This document shows, one piece after another, positions 23,967 to 31,935 of a stretch of 32,027 bases of DNA. The position numbers were made by a program, and so were the translations under genes. Within the stretch, counting starts at the first letter, position 1. Each line of letters starts with the position of its first letter. This stretch comes from Streptomyces sp. DvalAA-14 (lineage in GTDB: Bacteria > Actinomycetota > Actinomycetes > Streptomycetales > Streptomycetaceae). The notes beneath the pieces are model-generated. The model had not been told where the DNA came from. It was given only the letters and a program-made list of their open reading frames with translations, and searched no databases. The DNA lies in contig NZ_FMCH01000320.1 of the NCBI RefSeq assembly GCF_900091855.1, positions 1 to 32,027 of the forward strand. Direction: 5' to 3'.

Positions 23967-24862
23967 ATGAAGATCACGCGTACTACGCCGCCGCGGCCGC
24001 TCGACGTGACCGCGCTCTTTCCTCAACTGGCCCCGCTGGCGCGTACGGCGACCCGGTTGCACCCCGTTCCCGCATCCCCGGCCCCGCGTCACAGCTCGGT
24101 CGGCGGTCCGCTGCTGTGGCCCGCCGATGAGCCCTGGCCCCACTGCGACGGACCGCACGAGTGGTACGGAACGGGCCCGCTCATGCCGCTGGCGGACTTG
24201 AAATTGCTACGCCGGATCCGTGGCGCCGCGCAGGGCCGGGACTTCACCTCGCAGGAACGGGAGACCCTCGCCCGCATCGATCCCCCGAGGGCCTATCCGG
24301 GACCGAAACCGAGCCCGCGCCTCCGGAGCTGCCCGCGGTGCAGTACGAGGGCTACCTACCCGAGCCCTGCCTGCTCCTCCCGGAGCAGATCACCGAATAC
24401 CCCCACCCTTCGGTGCTGAGCCCAGACATACTGAGCATGCTCGATGACTGGGTCAGGTGGGAGGCCGCCGGTGACGCTGCGGACAGCCGCTACGCGTCGT
24501 ACCCGGCGGAGTTCTACGGGGTCAACCTCTCAGTGGCACCGGGCTGGAAAGTTGGCGGCTGGGCCTCCTGGGGCCTGACCGACCCGATCCCTCAGTCCTG
24601 CCCCGCATGCAACACCGAGATGAACCCTTTGCTGACCATCCCCTCCCACGAATGGGGCAGCAGCGACCGCAACTGGATTCCGTTCGAGCTGCAAGAACTG
24701 CTGATTCCCACCAGGGGCGGTGAGCCTCGCCCCGACCAGCCCACCGCCATCCAGATCGGCCGCGGATACAGACAACAGCTCAACGTCTGCCCAGCCTCAC
24801 CCGAGCACCCCCACACCGAGCTGATGCAGTATACGCCCCAACAGCAACCGCACGTGGTCTAG
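23967..24862 (+). pseudogene. DUF1963-like protein gene with frameshift and internal loss
   Basis: ATG 23967 opens MKITRTTPPRPLDVTALFPQ and SSVGGPLLWPADEPWPHCDG, typical of the N-terminus of actinobacterial DUF1963-like (YwqG-related) proteins. Near 24285, in a C-run (ATCCCCCGAGG), the frame changes. The other frame then gives AVQYEGYLPEPCLLLPEQ, NLSVAPGWKVGGW and the end CPASPEHPHTELMQ, all expected in the C-terminal half, including the CPAC-x-TEM cysteine pair. The segment normally joining the halves (a strand-rich stretch before the YLPEPC part) seems to be missing, so there is deletion as well as frameshift. The function of the family is unknown. Confidence 0.65.
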
Positions 24863-24887
24863 ATCTGCAGCATGGTCGGGAAGGCGT

Positions 24888-25371
24888 CATGGAGTTCGAG
24901 GCGTCGTTCCCATCGGATGGCAAGGCGTTTGAACTGGTGGAGCAGGCGAAGGTCTGCTCGACGACGTAGCGGAGCTTTCCCAGGCCCTTGATGTTCGGGG
25001 CGCCCATGCGGGGGATCACCGGCAAGATCCTGCGGTGCCGCAACTTCCGGCGTACGGCCTTGGAGTCGTACGCCTTGTCGCCCAGGACGGACTCGGGTCG
25101 CCGTCGTGGTCGGCCGGGCCGTCCGGCGACGGGCCAGTCGCGGCTCGCCCCTTTTTCGCGCGGACGTGAGAGCCGTCCACGCACGCGCGGGACAGACGAG
25201 TTCGCCGGCCGCGTTGAGCTCGGTGAGCAGGAGCCGGTGCAGTTTCCCGAAGACGCCGGCCTTCTGCCAGCGATACAGACGCCGCCAGCAGGTCTGTCCG
25301 GAGTCGAACCCCATTTCCAGGGGCAGGAGTTGCCAGGCGACATCCTGGTGCAGGACGTACAAGATGCCTCC
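24888..25371 (-). mobile_element. Decayed IS5-family transposase remnant
   Basis: Three reverse-strand frames hold successive pieces of one IS5-type transposase: ILYVLHQDVAWQLLPLEMGF and CWRRLYRWQKAGVFGKLH, then ACVDGSHVRAKKG (the catalytic Asp region), then VLGDKAYDSKAVRRKLRHR (second Asp) and a C-terminal FKRLAIRWERRLELHDAF. The segment between the first and second catalytic blocks is missing and at least two frameshifts are needed. No terminal repeats were found. Its end adjoins a LivF fragment exactly where that gene is cut. Confidence 0.8.
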
Positions 25372-25662
25372 GTCCCCGAGGGACGGCGGGTCTTCTCCCG
25401 GTTGTCGGTGCATGACAATCTCCAGCTCGGGGGTTATCTCGTGCGCCGCCCCAGGGAGCTGGCCGAACGGCTTGAGCGGACCGACACACTGCTGGCCCGG
25501 CTCGCGGAACTGCGGGACCGGGCAGGGGGCGACCTGTCCGGCGGGGAGCAGCAGATGGTCTCCATCGCCCGGGCGCTCGTCGCCAGCCCCCGTGTACTGA
25601 TGCTCGACGAGCCATCGACGGGGCTGGCGCCCGGCATGATCACCCAGGTCCTGGAACTGATG
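25372..25662 (+). pseudogene. Fragment of a LivF-type branched-chain amino acid ABC ATPase
   Basis: The plus-strand frame reads VPEGRRVFSRLSVHDNLQLG, then LSGGEQQMVSIARAL (signature) and VLMLDEPSTGLAP (Walker B) of LivF. Walker A and the first 90 or so residues are absent because the IS5 remnant begins there. After TQVLELM the frame leaves the family (reading HLAHSETVIRW, perhaps the end of another transposase). This is a dead fragment of an amino-acid uptake operon that is otherwise not in the window. Confidence 0.8.
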
Positions 25663-25953
25663 CACCTCGCTCACTCCGAAACCGTGATCCGCTGGACCGT
25701 GACCAACGTGATACACCGTCGGCTGACGCGGGCCACCCTGCGATTCACCAATGGCCCCCGGCCGGCCACGGGAGGGGGTGAAACGCCCCCGAGGCGGCGA
25801 TACCCGTGAGGGTGCCGACCGGGGGAAGCGAGGTCAGGACCAGAAAATCGCGATACCGTCCGGCCATGCGCCTTTCCATGTTGCTGCCGCCGCCGGTCCG
25901 TTAGCGGGCGGCGCACAGCCAACTCCTGACCCCGGCCGCTGAGCCGCCGGGGC

Positions 25954-25999
25954 GGTGGATGCCGCCCGCACACCGTGCGGAACCCTTCCGGCATCCACC
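25954..25999 (+). promoter_or_regulatory. Nested hairpin in the leader of the EamA gene
   Basis: The outer arms GGTGGATGCCG (25954-25964) and CGGCATCCACC (25989-25999) are perfectly complementary. An inner perfect 6-bp hairpin CCGCAC-ACC-GTGCGG is at 25966-25980. The structure ends just before the ribosome binding site GGAGAGG and 15 nt before ATG 26015, so it could be a cis-acting translational control element or the terminator of an older upstream gene. It matches no riboswitch I know. The rest of 25810-26014 shows no gene. Confidence 0.5.
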
Positions 26000-26014
26000 A
26001 TGGAGAGGCATCAC

Positions 26015-26893
26015 ATGCCCACACTTACTCTGACGCCGGTCCGGCGCGGACTACTGGCCGTGGCGGCCGCCGCCGTCGCCTGGGGAGCGGGCGGCGCGGC
26101 GGCGGACGTGCTCTTCCGCAGCGGCATCGGCCCGGTAGCGGTGTCGTTCTGGCGTTTCGCCATCGCGGCCGCGGCGCTGGCCGCGCAGCGGCTGCGGGGG
26201 TCCGGCCCGGCGAGGATCACGGCCGGTCGGCGCACCGCTGTGTTGACGGGGGTGGCGCTGGCGGTCTACCAGACCGCCTATTTCGGTGCCGTCCAGTACG
26301 CGGGCCTGGCGCTGGGCACCTTGATCGCGTTGGGCGCAAGCCCGGTTCTGGTCAGCGCGGGGGCGCATCTGATGTTCGCCGAACGGCCGACCAGGCGGGG
26401 CGCGGTGGCGATCGCGTGCGCGCTGGCGGGCCTGGTGCTTCTGGTCGCACACCCGGGTTCGGGCCCCCGCACGCTGCTGGGCGTCCTGCTGGCCCTGGTC
26501 TCGGCCGTCGGCTACAGCGCCGTCACACTGTGGGCCCGCAGGACCGGTGCCGCGACCGCCGGCGCCACGACATGGGGCGCGGGGGCGCTGATTCTGCTGC
26601 CCATCGCGCTGGTCCAGGGCCTGTGGCCGAAGACCGGCCAACCGCTGGAGTTCACCGGCTGGCTGATCTTCCTGGGGATCGTGCCGAGCCTGCTGGCCTA
26701 CCGCTGGTATTTTGCGGGCCTGAAGACCGTCCCCGGCGCCACGGCCGCGGTCCTGGTCCTGCTCGAACCCGCTACCGCGGCGTTTCTCGCCGTGCTACTG
26801 GGCGAACAGATCACCACGACCCTCGTTGTGGGTTCGGTCCTGCTGCTCGCCGCGATCGCCACCCTGGCCCGCGATCATCCTGAGCACGCATGA
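26015..26893 (+). CDS. EamA/DMT-superfamily transporter
   Basis: The 292-residue membrane protein starts at ATG 26015 with GGAGAGG upstream. About ten hydrophobic helices form two EamA repeats: AAVAWGAGGAAADVLFRSG with SFWRFAIAAAALAAQRL in the first, and LGVLLALVSAVGYSAVTLW with SLLAYRWYFAGLKTVPGATA in the second. The sequence YFAGLKTVPGATAAVLVLLEP is a family hallmark. DMT transporters export metabolites, amino acids or drugs; the substrate is unknown here. A structured leader precedes it and a 52-bp palindrome follows, so it is a single-gene unit. Confidence 0.9.
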   Translation: MPTLTLTPVRRGLLAVAAAAVAWGAGGAAADVLFRSGIGPVAVSFWRFAIAAAALAAQRLRGSGPARITAGRRTAVLTGVALAVYQTAYFGAVQYAGLALGTLIALGASPVLVSAGAHLMFAERPTRRGAVAIACALAGLVLLVAHPGSGPRTLLGVLLALVSAVGYSAVTLWARRTGAATAGATTWGAGALILLPIALVQGLWPKTGQPLEFTGWLIFLGIVPSLLAYRWYFAGLKTVPGATAAVLVLLEPATAAFLAVLLGEQITTTLVVGSVLLLAAIATLARDHPEHA

Positions 26894-26896
26894 CCG

Positions 26897-26948
26897 CCTG
26901 CCGGGACGGCTCACCTCCGCTCGAGCGGAGGTGAGCCGTCCCGGCAGG
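26897..26948. terminator. 52-bp perfect palindrome after the EamA gene
   Basis: Bases 26897-26922 and 26923-26948 are perfectly complementary with no loop (centre CTCGAG). It begins 3 nt after the stop codon and has no T-run. It most likely acts as a very strong, possibly bidirectional, transcription terminator. In single-stranded DNA it would form a cruciform-like hairpin. Confidence 0.8.
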
Positions 26949-27085
26949 ACCTGCTCGCGGTCGCCGGGGTCCGGTCTCCGCGCGCCAACTGATGACGCGG
27001 CAGGCCCGGCGGCGTCGGCCAGGAAGACGATGCGGGAGGTCCCGCGGCGGGATGGGCACGAGAGCGCGGCGCGGGTTTCCGCATT

Positions 27086-27351
27086 CTGCGGGTGCCGATA
27101 AATCCGGCCAGGTCATGGCCTTGATCGCTGTCTCCGGCTGTACCAGTCCCGCACCGCGATGCCCTGCGCAGGTGAAGGCATCGAGGGCTGGGAGCAGGCC
27201 GGTAGCAGACCGGCGATCACGGCCGTGACCTGCGCGGATGATGTATCCGCACCCGCAGCGTTGAACGGGTTCAGTTCCAGGTGTCGAGGTGGAGTGCCTC
27301 AACTGGGCACAGGTGCCGTGAGCACGGCGGATGAATTATCGGCACCCGCAG
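27086..27351. repeat. Three copies of a 22-25 bp intergenic motif
   Basis: Copies at 27234-27258 and 27327-27351 are direct repeats identical at 22 of 25 bases (GCGGATGA..TATC.GCACCCGCAG). A third, at 27086-27107, is inverted and shares the 16-nt core TTATCGGCACCCGCAG exactly with the 27327 copy, with a 3-nt deletion beside it. No gene is recognised in 26950-27417. The motif could be an operator array or a mobile-element remnant. Confidence 0.65.
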
Positions 27352-27362
27352 TGCCGTCAACG

Positions 27363-27400
27363 GCCGCGAGGCCCCGCCCGGGCGGACGGAGCCTCGCGGC
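27363..27400 (-). terminator. Terminator of the MFS exporter gene
   Basis: GCCGCGAGGC (27363-27372) and GCCTCGCGGC (27391-27400) pair perfectly over 10 bp and enclose another GC-rich palindrome. The hairpin lies 17 nt past the stop codon of the reverse-strand MFS gene. Confidence 0.75.
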
Positions 27401-27417
27401 TCAGCGGGTGGCGGCGG

Positions 27418-28962
27418 TCAGTGCAGGATCACCGGCGCCGAGTCCTGTGCGGAGTTCGCGTCGGACGTGCCGTTCCCGTCCGCGCCGGAGTCGACCTTCG
27501 TGGTGCCGGGCCGGCCCGCGGTGACGAGGATCAGCGCTATGAGTGCGGCGACGGCTTCGATGCCGACCGCCCACCAGATGGCGTGGGTGTAGCCGTGCAC
27601 CAGGCCCTGCGCCTGCAGCAGCTTCGTATCGCCGGCGCCTGCCGCGTGGGAGGCGAGGTAGCCGGCGGTCGCGGTCGCGGCGATCGTGTTCAGCAGCGCT
27701 GTGCCGATCGCACCGCCCACCTGTTGCGAGGTGTTGACCATCGCGGAGGCGACACCCGCGTCACGCGGCTCTATCCCGTTGGTGGACAGCGCTATCGCCG
27801 GCGTGAAGGCCGTACCCAGGCCGAGGCCCAGCAGCACCAGGCCCGGCAGGATCCCGCCCGCGTAGGAGGAGTCGACGTCGAGCTGGGTGAACAGCAGCAT
27901 CCCGACGGCGGCGACCGCGTACCCGGGTGCCATCAGAGCGCGGGCCGGCAGCCGGTTCACCAGCCGGGCGCCGATCTGCGTGGAGGCGAGGATCAGGGCG
28001 CCGACCAGCGGCAGGAAGGCGAGGCCGGTCCTGATCGCGGAGTAGCCCTGGATGACCTGCAGGTAGTACGTCAGAAACAGGAAGACACCGAATATCCCGA
28101 TGATCGCCAGGCCGAGCGAGAGGTACGAACCGCCGCGGTTGCGGTCGGCGACCACCCGGATCGGCAGCAGCGGGTGGCGGACCTTGGATTCGACCGCCAC
28201 GAAGGTGGCCAGCAGCACCGCCGCCGCCACGAACAGACCGATCGTGGAGACCGACGACCAGCCGGCGCTCTCGGCACGAGTGAAGCCGTAGACCAGCGAG
28301 ATCAGACCGAGGGTGGACAGCACCGCACCGGGGACGTCCAGCGGGGACCGGTTGCGACTGCCCTTCGGCTCGCGGATCACGACGTACGCGCCGAGGACGG
28401 CGATGATCGCGAAGGGGATGTTGGCGAAGAAGGTCCAGCGCCAGTTCAGGTATTCGGTCAGCACGCCGCCGAGCAGCAGGCCGACCGCGCCGCCGCCGCC
28501 GGCGATGGCACCGAAGACGCCGAAGGCCTTGATCCGCTCCTTGGCGTCGGTGAAGGTCGTGGCGAGCAGTGACAGGGCCGCGGGCGCCAGCAGCGCGCCG
28601 AAGGCGCCCTGCGCGGCACGCGCGGTGAGGAGTATCGCCTCGTTGCCCGCGAAGCCGCCGATGGCGGAGGCGAGCGCGAAGCCGATCAGGCCGGTGACAA
28701 AGGTGCGCTTTCGACCCCACAGGTCGGCGATCCGGCCGCCGAAGAGCAGCAGGCCTCCGAAGGCGAGGGCGTAGGCGGTGATGACCCACTGCTTGTCCGG
28801 GTCGGAGATGTGGAGGTCCCGCTGTGCGCTCGGCAGCGCGATGTTCACGATGGTCGCGTCGAGCACGACCATCAACTGCGCGATGGAGATGAACACCAGC
28901 GCTTTCCAGCGCCGGGGATCCGGAAGCGCCTTGTTGGCGTTGGCCGCGAGGGTTTGGGACAT
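27418..28962 (-). CDS. MFS drug exporter, DHA2 (EmrB/QacA) type
   Basis: This reverse-strand protein of 514 residues has about 14 membrane helices. The start chosen is ATG 28962 (MSQTLAANANK); a GTG four codons upstream at 28974 is an alternative. Helix 1 reads LMVVLDATIVNIALPSAQRDL, the DHA2 motif with a membrane Asp. The loop GGRIADLWGRKRTF is MFS motif A and RWTFFANIPFAIIAVLGAYV is another family hallmark. It exports drugs or metabolites by proton antiport. It lies 67 nt downstream of a TetR gene on the same strand, so the two probably form an operon controlled by the TetR protein. Confidence 0.93.
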   Translation of the reverse strand: MSQTLAANANKALPDPRRWKALVFISIAQLMVVLDATIVNIALPSAQRDLHISDPDKQWVITAYALAFGGLLLFGGRIADLWGRKRTFVTGLIGFALASAIGGFAGNEAILLTARAAQGAFGALLAPAALSLLATTFTDAKERIKAFGVFGAIAGGGGAVGLLLGGVLTEYLNWRWTFFANIPFAIIAVLGAYVVIREPKGSRNRSPLDVPGAVLSTLGLISLVYGFTRAESAGWSSVSTIGLFVAAAVLLATFVAVESKVRHPLLPIRVVADRNRGGSYLSLGLAIIGIFGVFLFLTYYLQVIQGYSAIRTGLAFLPLVGALILASTQIGARLVNRLPARALMAPGYAVAAVGMLLFTQLDVDSSYAGGILPGLVLLGLGLGTAFTPAIALSTNGIEPRDAGVASAMVNTSQQVGGAIGTALLNTIAATATAGYLASHAAGAGDTKLLQAQGLVHGYTHAIWWAVGIEAVAALIALILVTAGRPGTTKVDSGADGNGTSDANSAQDSAPVILH

Positions 28963-29029
28963 GGAGGAATCCACTTCTGTGTACGTCGCACAAGGAAAGA
29001 GCTCGGGGCGCGATGCGTCGCGCGCCCGC

Positions 29030-29695
29030 TCAGTCGTTCGGATTCGGGAACGGGGTCTTCAGGCCGTCGAGGAAGAACTGCAGGTGGTGGTGCAGGTCAC
29101 TGACGGGGCAGTCGATGCCTGGAAGCGGGCGGGTGAGCCGGGATATGGCCAGCATCAGGTCCTTGAGGGTCACGTCGGACCGCAGCCCGCCGTCCCTCCT
29201 GGCGCGTTCCATCAGTTCCTTGACGGCGGCTTCCAGGCGCGCGGTCTGTGCGGCGATCTCCGGTGAGGGGCTGCCGTCACCGTTGACGAACAGTCCGCAC
29301 AGGACGCCGATCTTGTCGTCCACCGCGCTGTGGACGAAGCGGGAGAGCGCGAAATGGGGGTCGCCACCGGCCGCGGCCAGCTGAGCCGCTGCCTCGGCGC
29401 GGTCCGCGGTGCGGATCACGACGGACAGGAGTACGGCGTGCGTGAGGGCGCGGCGGTCGGCGAAGTGCCGGTAGAGGGTGGCGTTGCCGATGCCCGCGCG
29501 GCGGGAGATCTCGTCCAGCGGGGCATCAGGGCCGTACTCAACAAACAGGTCGCCGGCCGCCTCGACAATCCGCTCCCGGTTGCGCAGGGCGTCCGCGCGG
29601 GTCCGGTGCGCGCGGGTCCGGTGTGCGCGGGCCGCGGTCGGCTCGGCGATCGGGCTCGCGGCGCCTGCTGCGACGCTGTCGACGGCGATGGTCAC
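29030..29695 (-). CDS. TetR-family transcriptional regulator
   Basis: The start is set at GTG 29695, which has GAGAGGAG 8 nt upstream; the longer frame to 29764 would run through that site. The 221-residue protein has an N-terminal helix-turn-helix: RERIVEAAGDLFVEYGPDAP, LDEISRRAGIGNATLYRHF. The C-terminal ligand domain ends LHHHLQFFLDGLKTPFPN. It precedes the MFS exporter on the same strand and is expected to repress it until a ligand binds. Likely operators are the twin sites at 30033-30100, overlapping a promoter about 350 nt upstream. The N-terminus has a short RAHRTRAHRTRAD duplication. Confidence 0.9.
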   Translation of the reverse strand: MTIAVDSVAAGAASPIAEPTAARAHRTRAHRTRADALRNRERIVEAAGDLFVEYGPDAPLDEISRRAGIGNATLYRHFADRRALTHAVLLSVVIRTADRAEAAAQLAAAGGDPHFALSRFVHSAVDDKIGVLCGLFVNGDGSPSPEIAAQTARLEAAVKELMERARRDGGLRSDVTLKDLMLAISRLTRPLPGIDCPVSDLHHHLQFFLDGLKTPFPNPND

Positions 29696-30032
29696 GGTGG
29701 TTACTCCTCTCGACTGTCCACGAGGGCACCGTCTGCGGCCCGCACCCGCACGTCGTTCTGGCACCGCAGCGTCCGTACCACCCGCGGATGGCCGGCGTCC
29801 TCGATCTCTCGCAACGCCGCCGGCGGTTCACCCGGCGACCGCCCGCACCCGGGCCGGATCGTCGTCGCCGAAGACCACCGCATGCTCGGTGAACGCCACC
29901 CCGAGCACTCGCCTCCGAACACTTCCCGTTCGACGGTCTTCCCGCCGCGCCCAGACCGACCTGCGCGACCCGGCCGGCGGGCGGTTGGCTCCGTATGGAG
30001 CCCAGTACGACGCACCACTGGACCACCTAATG
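29696..30032 (-). other. Leader between the TetR promoter region and the TetR gene; no clear gene
   Basis: About 340 nt have no supported gene. On the reverse strand one frame carries a gene-like trace, EPPAALREIEDAGHPRVVRT then NDVRVRAADGALVDSREE with a stop at 29701, but its upstream part changes frame, so it may be a remnant. I do not recognise it. Confidence 0.35.
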
Positions 30033-30100
30033 AGACCGAACGTTCTCTCTCATTACAGAATGGCGACACGGCCTCGACTTGTCAAGACCGAACGTTCTCT
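30033..30100 (-). promoter_or_regulatory. Twin operators around a promoter upstream of tetR
   Basis: An identical 16-bp sequence AGACCGAACGTTCTCT occurs at 30033-30048 and 30085-30100, 52 bp apart (about five helical turns), each centred on the palindrome GAACGTTC. Between them, on the reverse strand, TTGACA (30085-30080), a 17-nt spacer and CATTCT (30062-30057) form a promoter candidate. One operator abuts the -35 and the other covers the presumed start region. This suits autoregulation by the TetR protein. Confidence 0.65.
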
Positions 30101-30333
30101 ACTCTCTTGCCCGGACGCTCCGTCCGATGACCGGCCCGGAGATACGGCGGAGCGGCCCACGCACACGGCGTGGATGGGGCCTCCGGCCTGGAGGCTGTTT
30201 CCGAGTGCGGGTGGACGGCACCCGGCGTGCATGCGCCGGGAGGCACGTTCGAGGAACGCCAGCGCGTAGAGCTTGTATCCCGGAGCGGCGTCGAGCTGCC
30301 CTCGCGGCCCGCCAAGGCCCCGCCAGCCGCGCC

Positions 30334-30813
30334 GCCGCTCTGGCCCGCAGGCTCCTCGACGCCAGTCCCGAGTTCGCCCGGCTCTGGAGCGAGCACGAGA
30401 TCACAGCCCAGAGCACCCACCGCAAACGCATCCGCACTCCCGAGCTGGGCGTGCTGGAGGTGTACTGCCAGATGCTGTACGACCTCGACCAGGATCAGGC
30501 GCTACTGCTCTTCACCGCTACCCCCGGCACCGAAAGCCACGACAAGCTCCAACTGCTGTCGGTGATCGGCGCCCAAAAACTCGCCGGCCCGGCCGTCGCA
30601 ACGGCAGGCCAGGAAAAGGTGAACCCCAACGCGCTGCCGCTCGACGACTTCGCAACCGAGGCCATGCAGCTGCTCTCCCAGGACCCGACCCCCCGTGCAA
30701 TCCTCGTGAAAGGGGTCCTCATGCACCGCTGGGCCGAGCGCGACGGCACCTACGACGACCTTGTCGCACAGCGCTCCCAGGCACTGGCCAGGCTCCTCGG
30801 CCGCGAGGGCTGA
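30334..30813 (+). pseudogene. Chimeric remnant: MmyB-type regulator ligand domain joined to SDR C-terminus
   Basis: The frame is open from 30079, but its first 80 or so residues look non-coding. From about 30334 it reads RRLLDASPEFARLWSEHEI and VYCQMLYDLDQDQALLLFTA, the ligand-binding domain of XRE-family MmyB-like regulators, up to KLQLLSVIG. At about 30574-30594 it switches to VNPNALPLDDFATEAMQLL and MHRWAERDGTYDDLVAQRS, the C-terminal tail of actinobacterial short-chain dehydrogenases. The regulator's helix-turn-helix and the SDR Rossmann core are both missing, so an in-frame deletion fused two unrelated gene ends. Confidence 0.7.
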
Positions 30814-30832
30814 CGCCCTTTCCCTCCGACCG

Positions 30833-31015
30833 CCCACATCGGCGCCGGCGTTGCGCAGGTCGGTGCGGATGCTGGGAACGAGGTGAGGCGGCGGCCGCCG
30901 ACGACACCGGCTACGGCCAGCGTTTCCGGTCCGTGGCAGATGGTCGCGACCGGCTTGCCGGTCCCGGCGAACGCCTGGACGAAGCCGACCGCGTCGTCGC
31001 CTCGTTCGGGTGCAA
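30833..31015 (-). pseudogene. DJ-1/PfpI-family fragment
   Basis: The reverse strand reads AVGFVQAFAGTGKPVATICH with the nucleophile elbow ICHG, then VAGVVGGRRLTSF, matching DJ-1/PfpI proteins. The next expected segment, SIRTDLRNAGADV, continues in another frame, and the N- and C-terminal parts are missing. The rest of 31016-31236 shows no gene I can support. Confidence 0.65.
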
Positions 31016-31236
31016 AAGCCCCTCGTCATGCCGACCTGCCGGACGTCCTCCGGCTGGGTGGGTTACTGAGACTCCGGATGAGGACCGGCGAACGCGAGGC
31101 CATGGCCGCGAAAGGGACTGCCCGTACGGAGAACGGGCCGGGCAGGGAGCTGAGGCCGGCGGCTGCTGACGTGCTTGTCTGGCCTCAGTGCCGCCCGCCG
31201 GGCTGACGTCCCTCAGGCGGCCTGTAACCTGCGCGG

Positions 31237-31614
31237 GTGATCGTTCGCTGTGTCCAGATCATCAGTCCCGCGACCCGTGCGGTGGTCGGCGACCACCCGG
31301 CCCTCCGTATCGGAGCTGAGTACCCCGTTGTGGAAGTGCTCACCACAGCGGACCGGGTGCTGCTTCGTATCCCGGATCCGGTCGACAGCCCGCCCGGGGC
31401 CTTCGACAGCCCGGGACTCTGGGACGCGTCCATGTTCGCTGTCGTCAGCGACCGGGTGCCTGCCTGCTGGGTTGCTTCGCTGGATGAGGGAGCCTTGACT
31501 CTGGCTCCGCGGGAGTGGCAGCGTCCCGGGTACTGGGAGGACTTCTTCGACCAGGTGCCCGTCGCCGTTGCCGAATACGACCGGCGCAAGGCCCAGATTC
31601 TCCAGCAGTGCTGA
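31237..31614 (+). CDS. Hypothetical protein, 125 residues
   Basis: The frame starts at GTG 31237 (MIVRCVQIISPATRAVVGDH) and ends with TGA at 31612-31614. No strong ribosome binding site is seen. The product is acidic, without signal peptide or membrane segments, and has a mixed alpha/beta look, with a Trp/Tyr-rich end (QRPGYWEDFFDQVPVAVAEYDRR). Even composition and normal codon use argue that it is a real gene. I do not recognise the family and the neighbours give no functional hint. Confidence 0.6.
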   Translation: MIVRCVQIISPATRAVVGDHPALRIGAEYPVVEVLTTADRVLLRIPDPVDSPPGAFDSPGLWDASMFAVVSDRVPACWVASLDEGALTLAPREWQRPGYWEDFFDQVPVAVAEYDRRKAQILQQC

Positions 31615-31935
31615 TGCCCGGGGCGGTACAAGCGGGTCACGCTGGTGGCGGCCCTTCCGGCGCTGAAGCATCTGGCAGAGCTCGAAAGCCAGGACCGCGA
31701 AGGGCCGAAGCAGTAACCGGGCAGCCGGTCGGCGGGGTTCCGGTGAGGGGGTTCCCGGTGGCGCGTTCCGAGGCGCGGCTGCTGGTCGCCCGGTCGGACC
31801 TGGCCGAACTGTTGGCGGCGACGGGCGTGCTCGGCTTCGGCGTCGGCTGGTTCTCGGCCGCGAAGCCCCGCCCTCCGACGCTCGTCCGGGACCAACCCGT
31901 ACGTCAGATGCACTCATCCCAACACTGGAGGTTCC
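31615..31935. other. Intergenic stretch with no clear gene
   Basis: This 321-nt stretch holds open frames on both strands but none with a convincing start or family pattern. I see no RNA gene or repeat. Confidence 0.4.

Noticed and set aside
25960..25985. Guanidine-II (mini-ykkC) riboswitch before the EamA gene
   Set aside because: That class has two small hairpins with ACGR loops; here the inner loop is ACC and the hairpins are nested rather than tandem.
27331..28572. Forward frame of 413 residues opposite the MFS gene
   Set aside because: It is the antisense of a well-defined DHA2 transporter and is rich in Arg, Gly, Asp and Gln without motifs.
29538..30026. Reverse-strand gene of 162 residues upstream of and overlapping tetR
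   Set aside because: The frame runs through the TetR start region, is Arg-rich and shows no domain; the TetR frame with its own ribosome binding site explains the sequence better.
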